Both the position numbers and the translations under genes were made by a program. 60,540 bases of DNA, from assembly GCA_900543025.1 (NCBI GenBank), contig UQPP01000008.1:1-60540 (forward strand). Direction: 5' to 3'. Numbering within the stretch: position 1 is the first letter of the stretch; each line of letters begins with the position of its first letter. Shown here piece by piece: positions 42,586 through 50,963 of the stretch. The notes beneath the pieces were generated by a model. That model was not told where the DNA came from, made no database searches, and saw only the letters and a list, made by a program, of their open reading frames with translations. This DNA is from an uncultured Collinsella sp. GTDB lineage: Bacteria > Actinomycetota > Coriobacteriia > Coriobacteriales > Coriobacteriaceae.

Positions 42586-43119
42586 ATGTCCCAGCACACC
42601 AAACACGGCTGCGACCATATCTTCTTTATCGGCTTTTTGGGCGCGGGCAAATCGACGCTCGCGCGCAACGTCGGCACTATGTTCAAGCGGCGTTTTATCG
42701 ATACCGATCGCCTGGTCGTGCGCCGTTGCGGCAAGTCGGTAACCGAGATTTTTGAGACCGAGGGCGAGGATCGTTTTCGCGAGCTCGAGACCTCGGCGCT
42801 CCGTTCCCTCCAAAGTGAGCGCAGCCTGTTGGTTTCGTGCGGGGGCGGCATTGTCGAGACGCCGGTGAATATTGAGCTGATGCACGAAATGGGTACGTGC
42901 GTGTACCTCGAGGGTGACTTCGAGGATTCGATTCGCCAGATTCGTCGGTCCGACACGCGCCCCGATTTTCGCTCTCCCGAGCATGCCGCGCGCCTGTTTG
43001 AGCATCGCCGTCCGCTGTATCGCCAGGCCGCCGACCTTACCCTTGATATTCGCAACAAGTCCTTCGAGGACGTTTCCTACCTTTGTGCCGAGATGCTTTT
43101 GGAGCGTGGGCTGCTATGA
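42586..43119 (+). CDS. aroK: shikimate kinase
   Basis: 177 aa. Walker A is IGFLGAGKST near residue 20; DTDRLVVRRCGKSVTEIF with the shikimate-binding Asp, FRELE and the CGGGIVETP loop follow, then a lid with RPDFRS. The kinase makes shikimate 3-phosphate. It overlaps the AroB-like gene by 4 bases (ATGA), the usual aroK-aroB arrangement. That partner has lost its catalytic motifs, so the role of this kinase in aromatic amino acid synthesis here is open. Confidence 0.9.
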   Translation: MSQHTKHGCDHIFFIGFLGAGKSTLARNVGTMFKRRFIDTDRLVVRRCGKSVTEIFETEGEDRFRELETSALRSLQSERSLLVSCGGGIVETPVNIELMHEMGTCVYLEGDFEDSIRQIRRSDTRPDFRSPEHAARLFEHRRPLYRQAADLTLDIRNKSFEDVSYLCAEMLLERGLL

Positions 43120-44225
43120 TTCGCCGTCAACTGATCAATTTCCAAAACCGCAGCGTCGATGTCCGCGTCGGATTGGGCGCGTTCGATGAACTGTCGCGTA
43201 TGTTTGCCTCGGCCGTGGGCAAGCCTAAGCGCGCGATGGTCGTTTGGAACACCGCCACATCTGAGCGTTTTGGTGAAGTCGTCGAGCATGCGCTGGTCGA
43301 CGCCGGTTTTGCCGTGTCGCTGCTAGTCCTTGAGGTTTCGCCTGCTGGTGCCACGCTGGCCGATGCTGATGCTATCTTTGGCGCCCTGTCTGCCAACGGC
43401 GTTACCTGCGACGATCTGGTTGTCGCCGTTGGCGATGCCGCAACCTGCTCGGTTGTTAGCTGGTGCGCCAACCAGTGGTGCGGCCGAACCGAGTGCGCGC
43501 TGTTGCCGACGGCCTTTGACGCCATGCTCACGGTCGCGACGACCATGAAGCCGCTCGTCGCCTCGTCGGCCAATGCGCTTCCCGCTATCGCGTTCCGTCC
43601 CGAACCGGGCTTGGTCGTGTGTGACCTCGACCTTGTTCGTGAGGCGGACCCCGAGGACCTCAAGCTCGGCTTTGTGGTGCTTGTTGGCACCATGCTTTCG
43701 AGCAGTAAGTCCCGCTGGAATCAGTTTACTGAGACCGTTCCCGAGATTCTCGCGGGCGAGGAGGTCGCGCTCGTCAATGCCGTTCAATGGTCTCAGACTG
43801 CCCGTAAGGACGTACTGATGGCCACGAACCCGAGCGCTCGCCATGCGCTCGATTTTGGCAAGACGGGGGAGCGTACCCTGCGCGCCTGCTTGGGCGATGC
43901 CGCTTCGCAGGTCCCTGCCTATCAGCTGTTATCCGAGGGCATGCGCTTTGAGGCGCGCCTAGCACATGATGCCTGCGACTTTGATATCGATTACGTCTTT
44001 GAGGTCGATGACTGCCTGGAGGACTTTGGTATCGAGGAACTTGCCTTCGATCTGGAGCCTGCCGCATATATCGAGGAGTTCCGCAAGCAGCAGTTCGCTC
44101 GCTCGAATCGCAGCATGCTGCCGCTGCCCGCAGCACTCGGTGCCATTCGCCTAACGAGCGTTGAGGACGAGGTTCTTGAGCGCCATGCTCACGCCTACTT
44201 GGCTTCTCGCAAAGAACTTCTCTAA
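43116..44225 (+). CDS. AroB-like 3-dehydroquinate synthase homologue, catalytic motifs lost
   Basis: 369 aa, intact and of AroB length. Overall order matches 3-dehydroquinate synthase, but key sites differ. Family GGGVVGDLTGF is VGDAATCSVVS here; PTTLLSQVDSSVGGKT is PTAFDAMLTVATTMKPL; the Glu of AEVIK is replaced in the VVLVGTML region; the His pair of LNLGHTFGHAIE is LDFGKTGERTLRA; and HGEA is LSEG. All three usual zinc ligands are therefore absent. It is probably not a dehydroquinate synthase. The gene is coupled to aroK and shows no frameshift, so a retained non-catalytic or new function is plausible. Confidence 0.75.
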   Translation: MIRRQLINFQNRSVDVRVGLGAFDELSRMFASAVGKPKRAMVVWNTATSERFGEVVEHALVDAGFAVSLLVLEVSPAGATLADADAIFGALSANGVTCDDLVVAVGDAATCSVVSWCANQWCGRTECALLPTAFDAMLTVATTMKPLVASSANALPAIAFRPEPGLVVCDLDLVREADPEDLKLGFVVLVGTMLSSSKSRWNQFTETVPEILAGEEVALVNAVQWSQTARKDVLMATNPSARHALDFGKTGERTLRACLGDAASQVPAYQLLSEGMRFEARLAHDACDFDIDYVFEVDDCLEDFGIEELAFDLEPAAYIEEFRKQQFARSNRSMLPLPAALGAIRLTSVEDEVLERHAHAYLASRKELL

Positions 44226-44231
44226 GTTTTA

Positions 44232-44325
44232 TTGACATCCATCGTCTTTCGTATCATGTTGAGGGGCGGGTTTCCAATCGGTTGCGGATCGCATGCGATT
44301 CCGTCGTTCGGTTGAGACCCGTCCC
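44232..44325 (+). promoter_or_regulatory. promoter and structured leader of the M24 peptidase gene
   Basis: TTGACA at 44232-44237 with a -10-like CATGTT 17 bases on may start transcription. The following RNA can fold: GGGGCGGGTTTC (44263) pairs with GAGACCCGTCCC (44314-44325), with two G-U pairs, around an inner stem GGATCGC/GCGATTCC. It resembles a hairpin leader or weak terminator. The function is unknown. Confidence 0.5.
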
Positions 44326-44357
44326 GTCTTTATAGAGACAACAAGAAAGGAATCTGC

Positions 44358-45488
44358 ATGTCTGAGTTTGCTGCCGGTCCTGCCGGTCGTATCGAGCGTG
44401 TCCGTGCCCTGATGGCCGAGCGTGGCTACGACGCCATCGTGGTGCGCGACGAGGCCAACCTTCGTTGGCTTACGGGCGTGAAGGGCGTTTTCGATTACAC
44501 CTTTGAATTCCCGCACGCGGCGTTTATTACGGCCGACCAGTGCCTGTTCCATACCGACTCGCGCTACCTCAACAGCTTTGAGGAGAACACGCCCGCCGGC
44601 AGCCCCTGGGTTTTCGACATGGACGAGGGTACCATCCCCGGCTGGGTCGCCGACAAGATTGCGGCTAACAAGTGCCGTGTCTGTGCTGTCGAGGACGATA
44701 TGCAGATTAACTTCTACCAGGGTATTCAGCGCGGCCTGGAGGACCGTTCCGTCGCCTGCATCCTACCGCTGATGCACGACGACATCCGCAAGATGCGCGC
44801 CATCAAGGATGCCGAGGAGATCGAGCTTATGCGCCATGCGCAGTCGATCACCGATGCCGCTTTCCAGCATATGCTCGGCTTTATTAAGCCCGGTATGACC
44901 GAGAAGCAGGTTCGCAACGAGCTCGAGAACTTTATGTTCGCCAACGGCGCCGACAGCCTGGCCTTCGGTTCCATTGTGGCGAGCGGTCCCAACACCGCCA
45001 ACCCGCATGCCGTGCCGAGTGACCGTGTCATCGAGAAGGGCGACTTCGTCCTCATGGATTACGGCGCGGGCTACTGCGATTATCGTTCCGACATGACGCG
45101 CACTGTCGTGATGGGCGAGCCTACCCAGGAACAGCTCGACCTGTACGCGCTCGTGCGCCGTACGCACGAGGAGTGCGTCGCTGCCATCCATCCGGGCGTC
45201 GAGGGCAACGACATTTTCAAGCTTTCCAGGAAGATCATCGGCGATGCCGGTTATGGCGATTACTACAACCATGGCCTGGGCCACGGCGTTGGTATCGACA
45301 TCCACGAGCTGCCCAACTTTAACCGCAGCAAGAACATCATCGAGGTCGGCTCGGTTGTCACCATGGAGCCCGGCGTCTACCTGCCCGGTGTGGGCGGCGT
45401 GCGCCTTGAGGACTACGGCGTCGTCACCGAGAACGGATATGAGCCCTTCACCAAGACCCCGCACGACCTGCACGTCATCGATTGCTAG
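44358..45488 (+). CDS. pepP: M24 family aminopeptidase (Xaa-Pro peptidase type)
   Basis: 376 aa. An N-terminal creatinase-like domain (1-130) precedes the pita-bread catalytic domain. The metal ligands appear in FVLMDYGAGYCDYRSDMTRT (two Asp), HGLGHGVGIDIHE (His), VTMEPGVYLPG (Glu) and VRLEDYGVV (Glu). It removes N-terminal residues next to proline. AAAGGA precedes the ATG. The gene directly upstream of efp is often such a peptidase, as here; a terminator separates the two. Confidence 0.9.
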   Translation: MSEFAAGPAGRIERVRALMAERGYDAIVVRDEANLRWLTGVKGVFDYTFEFPHAAFITADQCLFHTDSRYLNSFEENTPAGSPWVFDMDEGTIPGWVADKIAANKCRVCAVEDDMQINFYQGIQRGLEDRSVACILPLMHDDIRKMRAIKDAEEIELMRHAQSITDAAFQHMLGFIKPGMTEKQVRNELENFMFANGADSLAFGSIVASGPNTANPHAVPSDRVIEKGDFVLMDYGAGYCDYRSDMTRTVVMGEPTQEQLDLYALVRRTHEECVAAIHPGVEGNDIFKLSRKIIGDAGYGDYYNHGLGHGVGIDIHELPNFNRSKNIIEVGSVVTMEPGVYLPGVGGVRLEDYGVVTENGYEPFTKTPHDLHVIDC

Positions 45489-45510
45489 CCCATTTCGATA
45501 GATTTTTGGG

Positions 45511-45553
45511 GCGGGGCGTCCGGAGCAATTCGGACGCCCCGCGTTCTCTTTTT
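45511..45553 (+). terminator. intrinsic terminator between M24 peptidase and efp
   Basis: GCGGGGCGTCCG and CGGACGCCCCGC form a perfect 12-bp stem around an 8-base loop, followed by GTTCTCTTTTT. The efp operon therefore probably has its own promoter in 45554-45640; a -10-like TATAAT lies at 45585-45590. Confidence 0.85.
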
Positions 45554-45647
45554 ATGCGCTCGCTGCAGGCGCCGTCTGCAAGTGTATAATTTCGGTCGTA
45601 TGTAATTTGGACGCTTGTGCGTTCTGCCCATAACAAGAAAGGTCGCT

Positions 45648-46211
45648 ATGCCTACCATTTCTACCGCCGACTTCAAGAACGGCCTTGGTCTCCGCATTAA
45701 GGACAAGGTCTACACCATCGTCGAGTTCCAGCATGTCAAGCCGGGCAAGGGTGGCGCTTTTGTGCGCTACAAGACCCGCGACATCAAGAGCGGCCGCGTC
45801 GTCGAGAACACCTGCAACGCCGGCACCAAGTTCGAGAGCGTCATGCTCACCACCCGTGAGTTCCAGTACCTCTACAACGATGGCACCGACTATATCTTCA
45901 TGGACAACGAGTCCTATGAGCAGGTTCCCGTTCCCGAGGACATGGTGGGCGAGAACTCCAAGTGGCTGCGCGAGAACGACGTCTGCCAGCTGCTCTTCGC
46001 CGACGATGAGCTCATGGGCGTGACCCCGCCGATGTTCATCGAGACCACCATCGTCCAGACCGACCCGGGCTTTAAGGGCGACACCGTCCAGGGTTCCACC
46101 AAGCCGGCCACGATCGATACCGGCGCTGTCATCCAGGTCCCCATGTACCTCAACGAGGGCGAGGTCATCAAGGTTGACACCCGCGACGGCAAGTTCGTCT
46201 CCCGCGTCTAA
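45648..46211 (+). CDS. efp: elongation factor P
   Basis: 187 aa. EF-P relieves ribosomes stalled at proline runs. The tip loop reads VKPGKGGAF, with Lys34 as the likely modified residue. Three OB-like domains follow, with GVTPPMFIE and the C-terminal signature VPMYLNEGEVIKVDTRDG. AAGAAAGG precedes the ATG. I see no epmA, epmB or deoxyhypusine-type enzyme in the window. It leads the gene group down to recN. Confidence 0.96.
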   Translation: MPTISTADFKNGLGLRIKDKVYTIVEFQHVKPGKGGAFVRYKTRDIKSGRVVENTCNAGTKFESVMLTTREFQYLYNDGTDYIFMDNESYEQVPVPEDMVGENSKWLRENDVCQLLFADDELMGVTPPMFIETTIVQTDPGFKGDTVQGSTKPATIDTGAVIQVPMYLNEGEVIKVDTRDGKFVSRV

Positions 46212-46235
46212 CAACCAACTTTTCTAGGAGGACTC

Positions 46236-46598
46236 ATGCCCCAGGAAATCAAGATTGACGGCATCGGCATTTCGCCCGATGTTCTGACCGCCATCGTCTC
46301 GCGCGCCGTGTCCGATGTCGAGGGCATCGCCTCCGTTGGCGTCAAGGACCTTGCCACCAACCTTGTCTCCATGATGCTCTCGTCCAAGGCCCCGGCTTCT
46401 GAGCCGGCGGTCGAGGCCGAGGTCGTTGGCGACAAGCTCGCACTCACCGTGCGTGTCGTGGTGTTCTTTGGCTATCCGTTCAAGAAACTCGCCGAGGCCG
46501 TTCGCGCCGCCGTGGTCGCCGCCATCGATGCTCAGGTGGGCGTCGAGGTCGAGCGCGTCGACGTTTGCATTGACGGCCTCGTTTTCCCCAAGGAGTAA
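46236..46598 (+). CDS. Asp23/Gls24 family protein (second copy)
   Basis: 120 aa. It starts IDGIGISPDVLTAIVSRAVS and shows VEGIASVGVKD and LALTVRVVVFFGYPFKKLAE, the Asp23/Gls24 pattern. It is a paralogue of the protein at 357. TAGGAGG gives a strong ribosome site. It lies between efp and nusB, a frequent place for this family (yqhY in Bacillus). In Bacillus, YqhY is linked to fatty acid synthesis control; a similar role here is a guess. Confidence 0.85.
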   Translation: MPQEIKIDGIGISPDVLTAIVSRAVSDVEGIASVGVKDLATNLVSMMLSSKAPASEPAVEAEVVGDKLALTVRVVVFFGYPFKKLAEAVRAAVVAAIDAQVGVEVERVDVCIDGLVFPKE

Positions 46599-46601
46599 CC
46601 T

Positions 46602-47186
46602 TTGAGCCTTAAGGTTTATCGCGGGCGCACGCTTGCCCGCAGTCAGGCGCTGCAGCTGCTGTTCCAGGCCGAGGCTACGGACAGCCCGCTCGAGCGCGTC
46701 CTCGAGGGCGATTTCCTGATCTCGAAGGGCCCCCTCGACCCCTATGCGCTCGAGCTTTGCCGTGGTGCCTACGAGCATATCGATCGCATCGACTGTGCCC
46801 TGCGCGCCGTCGCCAAGAACTGGGATCTTATGCGCATGCCCGGCGCCGACCGCAACCTGCTGCGTATCGCCGTCTACGAGATGCGCTTCCTCACCGACGA
46901 GGAGGTCTCGGACGCCATCGTGATCAACGAGGCCGTCGAGCTTGCCAAGGCCTATGGCACCGATCAGTCCGCGTCGTTTGTCAACGGCGTGCTGGGCAAG
47001 ATCGCTCGTAGCGAGGAGCTGCCGGGTGAGGATCTGTACCAGGAGCTGCTGGCCGAAGATCGCGCTCGCGAGGAGGCCCAAGCCGTCGAGGCTGACGCCA
47101 AGGTTGCGGTTGCCCAGGCTGAGGCTGGCGTGCTGGCCGAGGATGCGGACGCCGCCGAGGCTGACTTCGACTCCGTCGAGGAGTAG
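46602..47186 (+). CDS. nusB: transcription antitermination factor NusB
   Basis: 194 aa. The NusB helical domain covers residues 1-145 (RTLARSQALQLLFQAE, DRNLLRIAVYEMRFL, VINEAVELAKAYGTDQSASF, VNGVLGKIA). A tail of about 50 residues, rich in A, E, V and D, follows and is absent from most NusB proteins. It aids rRNA antitermination with NusE. It starts at TTG 46602 with AAGGAG upstream, overlapping nothing, 3 bases behind the Asp23 gene. xseB follows. Confidence 0.92.
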   Translation: MSLKVYRGRTLARSQALQLLFQAEATDSPLERVLEGDFLISKGPLDPYALELCRGAYEHIDRIDCALRAVAKNWDLMRMPGADRNLLRIAVYEMRFLTDEEVSDAIVINEAVELAKAYGTDQSASFVNGVLGKIARSEELPGEDLYQELLAEDRAREEAQAVEADAKVAVAQAEAGVLAEDADAAEADFDSVEE

Positions 47187-47188
47187 TC

Positions 47189-47428
47189 ATGCCAGAGGGT
47201 TCTGTCCGTAACTTCGACGAGATCTCGGACCGCTTGGACCAGATCATCGCTACCGTTCGCTCCAAGGATACCTCCTTGGAGCGTTCACTCGATCTGTTTG
47301 ACGAGGCGATTGAGCTGGGCTCCCGTGCGGTCGACATGGTCGACAAGTTTGAGCTGACGCCGCGTGAGGCCGACAAGCTCGAGCAGGAATACGATGAGGA
47401 TGCGGCAAACGAATCCCAGGATAGCTAG
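47189..47428 (+). CDS. xseB: exodeoxyribonuclease VII small subunit
   Basis: 79 aa, acidic, helical: FDEISDRLDQIIATVRSKD, SLERSLDLFDEAIELG and an acidic tail. This is the XseB pattern. It needs the large subunit XseA to cut single-stranded DNA. xseA usually lies directly upstream; here nusB is in that place, and xseA is nowhere in the window. It starts 2 bases after nusB. Confidence 0.87.
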   Translation: MPEGSVRNFDEISDRLDQIIATVRSKDTSLERSLDLFDEAIELGSRAVDMVDKFELTPREADKLEQEYDEDAANESQDS

Positions 47429-47463
47429 GCCGCATCTCCGGATACGAATGGTTGATGGCATTC

Positions 47464-48267
47464 ATGAAACGCGTGCGTCTTGATGACGAACTGATTTCAC
47501 AGGGCATCTGCGCCGATCGCGCGGATGCCCTTCGCACTCTTATGGCCGGCTTGGTCTCGAGTGGCGGCGAGCGCTTGACTTCGCCGGGCCTTAAGGTGAT
47601 CCCGGGGCTGCCGCTGCACGTTAAGGGGCGCATTCCATATGTTGGCCGCGGCGGTCTTAAGCTCGAAGGCGCGCTTGATGCGTTTGGTATCAATCTGACG
47701 GGCCTTGCCTGTCTGGATGTGGGCTGCTCTACCGGCGGCTTTACCGATTGCCTGCTCAAGCGCGGAGCTGCGACCGTTGTCTCGGTGGACGTGGGTCGCG
47801 CCCAGTTCGATTGGTCGTTGCGTCAGGACGATCGCGTGACGCTGCATGAGCGCACAAACGTGACGCAGCTGCCTGAGCTTGGCTATGCCGGCGCCATCGA
47901 CCTGGCAGTGTGTGATGTCTCGTTTACCAGCATCGCGAACATTATCGATGCGGTGCTGGCGTGCCTGGCGCCTACGGGTGCATTCTGCACGCTCGTAAAG
48001 CCGCAGTTTGAGGCTCCGGCGGCGCTGGTGGGCGAGGGCGGCATTGTGACCGATCCCGCCGTGCGCCGCGATACGCTCGTGGCGGCGGTTGAACTCTTTG
48101 CTGCCAAGGGCCTCTTCCCGGTCGATGTGTGCGTGTCACCCATTCATGGTGCCAAGGGCAACGTTGAGTTTTTCCTGTACGGCATGAGGTTTGCCCCCGG
48201 CGACCGCACCGACGACGAGCTGCAATCCCAGGTATCGGTTTTGAGCGAGAAAGCTGCAACGCTATGA
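47464..48267 (+). CDS. tlyA: TlyA family rRNA 2'-O-methyltransferase / hemolysin-like
   Basis: 267 aa. A short S4 domain (MKRVRLDDELISQGICADRA) is followed by an FtsJ-type methyltransferase: VGRGGLKLEGALDAF, CLDVGCSTGGFTDCLLKRG (SAM site), DVSFTSI and VKPQFEAP. In mycobacteria TlyA methylates 16S and 23S rRNA and its loss gives capreomycin resistance. In-frame TTG 47452 and ATG 47455 also exist; ATG 47464 fits the family start. It overlaps nadK by 4 bases. Confidence 0.9.
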   Translation: MKRVRLDDELISQGICADRADALRTLMAGLVSSGGERLTSPGLKVIPGLPLHVKGRIPYVGRGGLKLEGALDAFGINLTGLACLDVGCSTGGFTDCLLKRGAATVVSVDVGRAQFDWSLRQDDRVTLHERTNVTQLPELGYAGAIDLAVCDVSFTSIANIIDAVLACLAPTGAFCTLVKPQFEAPAALVGEGGIVTDPAVRRDTLVAAVELFAAKGLFPVDVCVSPIHGAKGNVEFFLYGMRFAPGDRTDDELQSQVSVLSEKAATL

Positions 48268-49124
48268 AGGTCTTTCTGGTTCCCAATTACTACAAGCAAG
48301 AGGCGGTCGAGAGCGGCCTGATGCTCGAGCTTTGGCTGACGCGCCAGGGCTATGAGGTCGCATGGGCTGCCGACCAGCGATCGAAGATTCAAAGCACGCC
48401 TGATATCGACGGCTCCGATCTGGTCATTACGCTCGGCGGCGACGGTACGTTGCTGCGCGCTGCCCGCATCCTCAACCATCGCGAGATTCCTATCCTCGGT
48501 CTTTCCTATGGTCACCTGGGCTTTTTGACGGCTGCGAGTCCCGAGGAGCGCGACATTCTGCAGGTCGTGAGCGACGCCCTGTCCGGTGAGCTGCATGTGA
48601 GCCGTCGCGCTACCATCGCCGCGGATATCGTGTCCGTGCGCGAAGACGGTACGAAGGATGTCGTGCGCACCTTCGCCCTCAATGACATGGCGCTCACACG
48701 CGGTCCCCTGTCCGATATGGTTGAGTTCGACATCACGGTGTCGGGCCACCATATCGATCGACTGCGTGGCGACGGCGTGGTCGTGTCCACGGCGACTGGT
48801 TCTACGGGTTACGCGCTCAGTGCCGGTGGCCCCATCGTGAGCCCCGACTATACGGGTATGGTCTGCGTACCCATTGCGCCGCACACCATTCAGGCCCGTG
48901 CCTTCTTGACTTCGCCGAGTGATGTCGTCGAGATCTTTATGTCTGATGACCGTCCGAGTGTTCCGGCGATCGCTATCGACGGACAGTTTATTACTTGTGA
49001 TGGTACGGTCGAGAGCGTGGCTGTGCGTCGCGGTCCCGGCGATGTGCTGCTGCTGGATTATGGCCCCGAGAGCTTCTATAACTCGGTGAGCCGAGTGTTT
49101 TATGGAGTACGTCATGATCGATGA
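48264..49124 (+). CDS. nadK: NAD kinase
   Basis: 286 aa. The GGDGT motif is in VITLGGDGTLLRAARIL near residue 55. The second family block is GDGVVVSTATGSTGYALSAG, followed by PIVSPDY and IAPHTI. It phosphorylates NAD to NADP. It overlaps tlyA (ATGA) and the recN start by 11 bases; tlyA-nadK-recN is a conserved order. Confidence 0.95.
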   Translation: MKVFLVPNYYKQEAVESGLMLELWLTRQGYEVAWAADQRSKIQSTPDIDGSDLVITLGGDGTLLRAARILNHREIPILGLSYGHLGFLTAASPEERDILQVVSDALSGELHVSRRATIAADIVSVREDGTKDVVRTFALNDMALTRGPLSDMVEFDITVSGHHIDRLRGDGVVVSTATGSTGYALSAGGPIVSPDYTGMVCVPIAPHTIQARAFLTSPSDVVEIFMSDDRPSVPAIAIDGQFITCDGTVESVAVRRGPGDVLLLDYGPESFYNSVSRVFYGVRHDR

Positions 49125-50742
49125 GCTGCAGGTTTCTAACATTGCACTCATTCGCGAGGCGACGTTGGTTCCGAGCGCGGGCCTAACGGTTCTGACCGGA
49201 GAAACCGGCGCCGGCAAGACCGCGCTGCTCTCGGCCCTCAAGCTTATTTTGGGCGAGCGCGCGGATTCTTCGACGGTGCGCGAGGGCGAGGCGCTTGCTA
49301 GCGTTGAGGCGCGGCTGTTCGACGGTTCACACGACACGGAGGGTTTCACGGTCCAGCGTAGCCTTTCTGCCGAGGGCCGCAGCCGCGTGAAGATTGACGG
49401 CCGCATCGCCAGCGTGCGCGAGCTTTCGGAGCGCGTTGGCGTGATGATGGATCTGTGCGGCCAGCACGAGCACCAGCGCTTGCTCGATCCGGCGCATCAC
49501 GTTGCGATGGTCGATGCGTGGGCGGGACGTTCTGCGCTCGAGGCGCTCGAGCACTACCGTGCTTGCTTTAAAGCCTCGCGCGCGGCTGCCAAGGAGGTTC
49601 GTCGCGTCGAGGAGGCCTCGCGTGCGCAGGGGAGTCGCGTCGAGGAGGCGCGCTTTGCCCTCGAGCGCATCGGCGAGGTCGACCCCAAGCCGGGCGAGTA
49701 TGAGGAACTCGAGGAACTGCTGCCGCGCTCCGAACATGCCGAGGTACTGGTTGCCACGGCTAACGATGCCCATGCATCGCTTGCCTCTGAAGGGGGAGCG
49801 CTCGATGCCGTGAACAGCGCCGTGGCAGAGCTTTCCCGAATGGCTACCGTCGATCGCAAACTGGGCGACATTGCCGATGCGCTTTCGGATGCCTGCATCT
49901 CCCTTGAGGATTGCGCGAACGAGCTTCGTTCCTATCGCGATGGGGTCGCCTTCGATTCTCGCGAGCTCGCTCGCATGCGCGAGCGGTTTTCCGACCTCAA
50001 GGGCCTGCTGCGTCAGTGGGGTCCGACCATGGACGATGTCTTTGCCATGCGCGACCGCTCACAAGAGCTGTTGTCGCTGGTCGATGATGGCGATGAACAG
50101 ATCAAAAAGGCGCGTGAGGCACTCGGGAGCGCCGAGCGCGAGTTGTTTGCCGCCGCCAAGGCACTTAAGCGCGCTCGCAATACGGCGGCCCCGCGCTTCT
50201 GTCACGAGGTCGGCCGTCAGATGGCTCGCCTGGAGATGGGTAGTGCCGAGCTCGTCTGGGAGTCGCGCGATCTTCCCCGTGCTGAGTGGACGTCCGTTGG
50301 TCCTTCGAGCTACGAGCTGCTATACCGCAGCGGTGCCGGCTTGACGCCACGTCCCCTGCGCCGCATTGCGTCGGGCGGTGAGCTCAGCCGCGTCATGCTG
50401 GCAAGCAAGGTTGTCCTCGGTAACGCGGACGGTGTCGATACGCTGGTGTTTGACGAGGTCGATGCCGGTGTCGGTGGCTCCACGGCGCGTGCACTCGCGG
50501 GCGTGCTGGCAGATCTCGCCGCTACGCATCAGGTGATTGTCGTAACCCACTTGGCGCAGGTCGCCGTCATGGCCGACAAGCATTACGTGGTCAGTAAAGA
50601 GCCCGGCGACGTTCCCCAAACGCATCTGGACGAGGTGACCGGCGATGCCCGTACCGCAGAGATCGCCCGTATGCTGAGCGGCGATCAATCGGAGGCAAGC
50701 CTAGCGCACGCCAGGCAGATGCTGGAAGAAGCGCGTGCTTAG
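49114..50742 (+). CDS. recN: DNA repair protein RecN
   Basis: 542 aa SMC-like ATPase. Walker A GETGAGKTALLSALKL near residue 33, coiled coils at about 150-360, then the C-terminal part with ASGGELSRVMLASKVVL (signature) and TLVFDEVDAGVGGSTARAL (Walker B), and VVTHLAQVA. It helps repair double-strand breaks. ATG 49114 has GGAG six bases upstream, so I prefer it over 49102. It ends the efp-recN gene group. Confidence 0.94.
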   Translation: MIDELQVSNIALIREATLVPSAGLTVLTGETGAGKTALLSALKLILGERADSSTVREGEALASVEARLFDGSHDTEGFTVQRSLSAEGRSRVKIDGRIASVRELSERVGVMMDLCGQHEHQRLLDPAHHVAMVDAWAGRSALEALEHYRACFKASRAAAKEVRRVEEASRAQGSRVEEARFALERIGEVDPKPGEYEELEELLPRSEHAEVLVATANDAHASLASEGGALDAVNSAVAELSRMATVDRKLGDIADALSDACISLEDCANELRSYRDGVAFDSRELARMRERFSDLKGLLRQWGPTMDDVFAMRDRSQELLSLVDDGDEQIKKAREALGSAERELFAAAKALKRARNTAAPRFCHEVGRQMARLEMGSAELVWESRDLPRAEWTSVGPSSYELLYRSGAGLTPRPLRRIASGGELSRVMLASKVVLGNADGVDTLVFDEVDAGVGGSTARALAGVLADLAATHQVIVVTHLAQVAVMADKHYVVSKEPGDVPQTHLDEVTGDARTAEIARMLSGDQSEASLAHARQMLEEARA

Positions 50743-50773
50743 GCCGTGCCGCCACATGCATGTCCGACCTGTC

Positions 50774-50935
50774 CGCCACGAAACCGGCCCATCTACTACG
50801 TTTAATAGGCCATCGGGAACCACGTCAAGAATTGCAAAAAGAAAACCGCAGGTAGAGCGCCTGCGGTTTTCTCTATTTTCGGTATGTGGTTGGGCCATAC
50901 GGATAAAACGTAGTAGATAGGCCGGTTTCGTGGCG
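50774..50935. repeat. 162-bp foldback element with central terminator
   Basis: The outer arms 50774-50803 and 50906-50935 are 30 bases long and complementary except for one mismatch; the left begins CGCCACGAAACCGGCCCATC. Shorter complementary pieces (AACCAC/GTGGTT) lie further in. The centre is a strong hairpin, GAAAACCGCAGG/CCTGCGGTTTTC at 50841-50871, with A and T flanks, a two-way terminator for the convergent recN and RpiR genes. The outer arms are not needed for termination and look like a mobile palindromic repeat. Confidence 0.8.
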
Positions 50936-50963
50936 AGTGGCGTTTATCGGCTCCCTAAAATGT

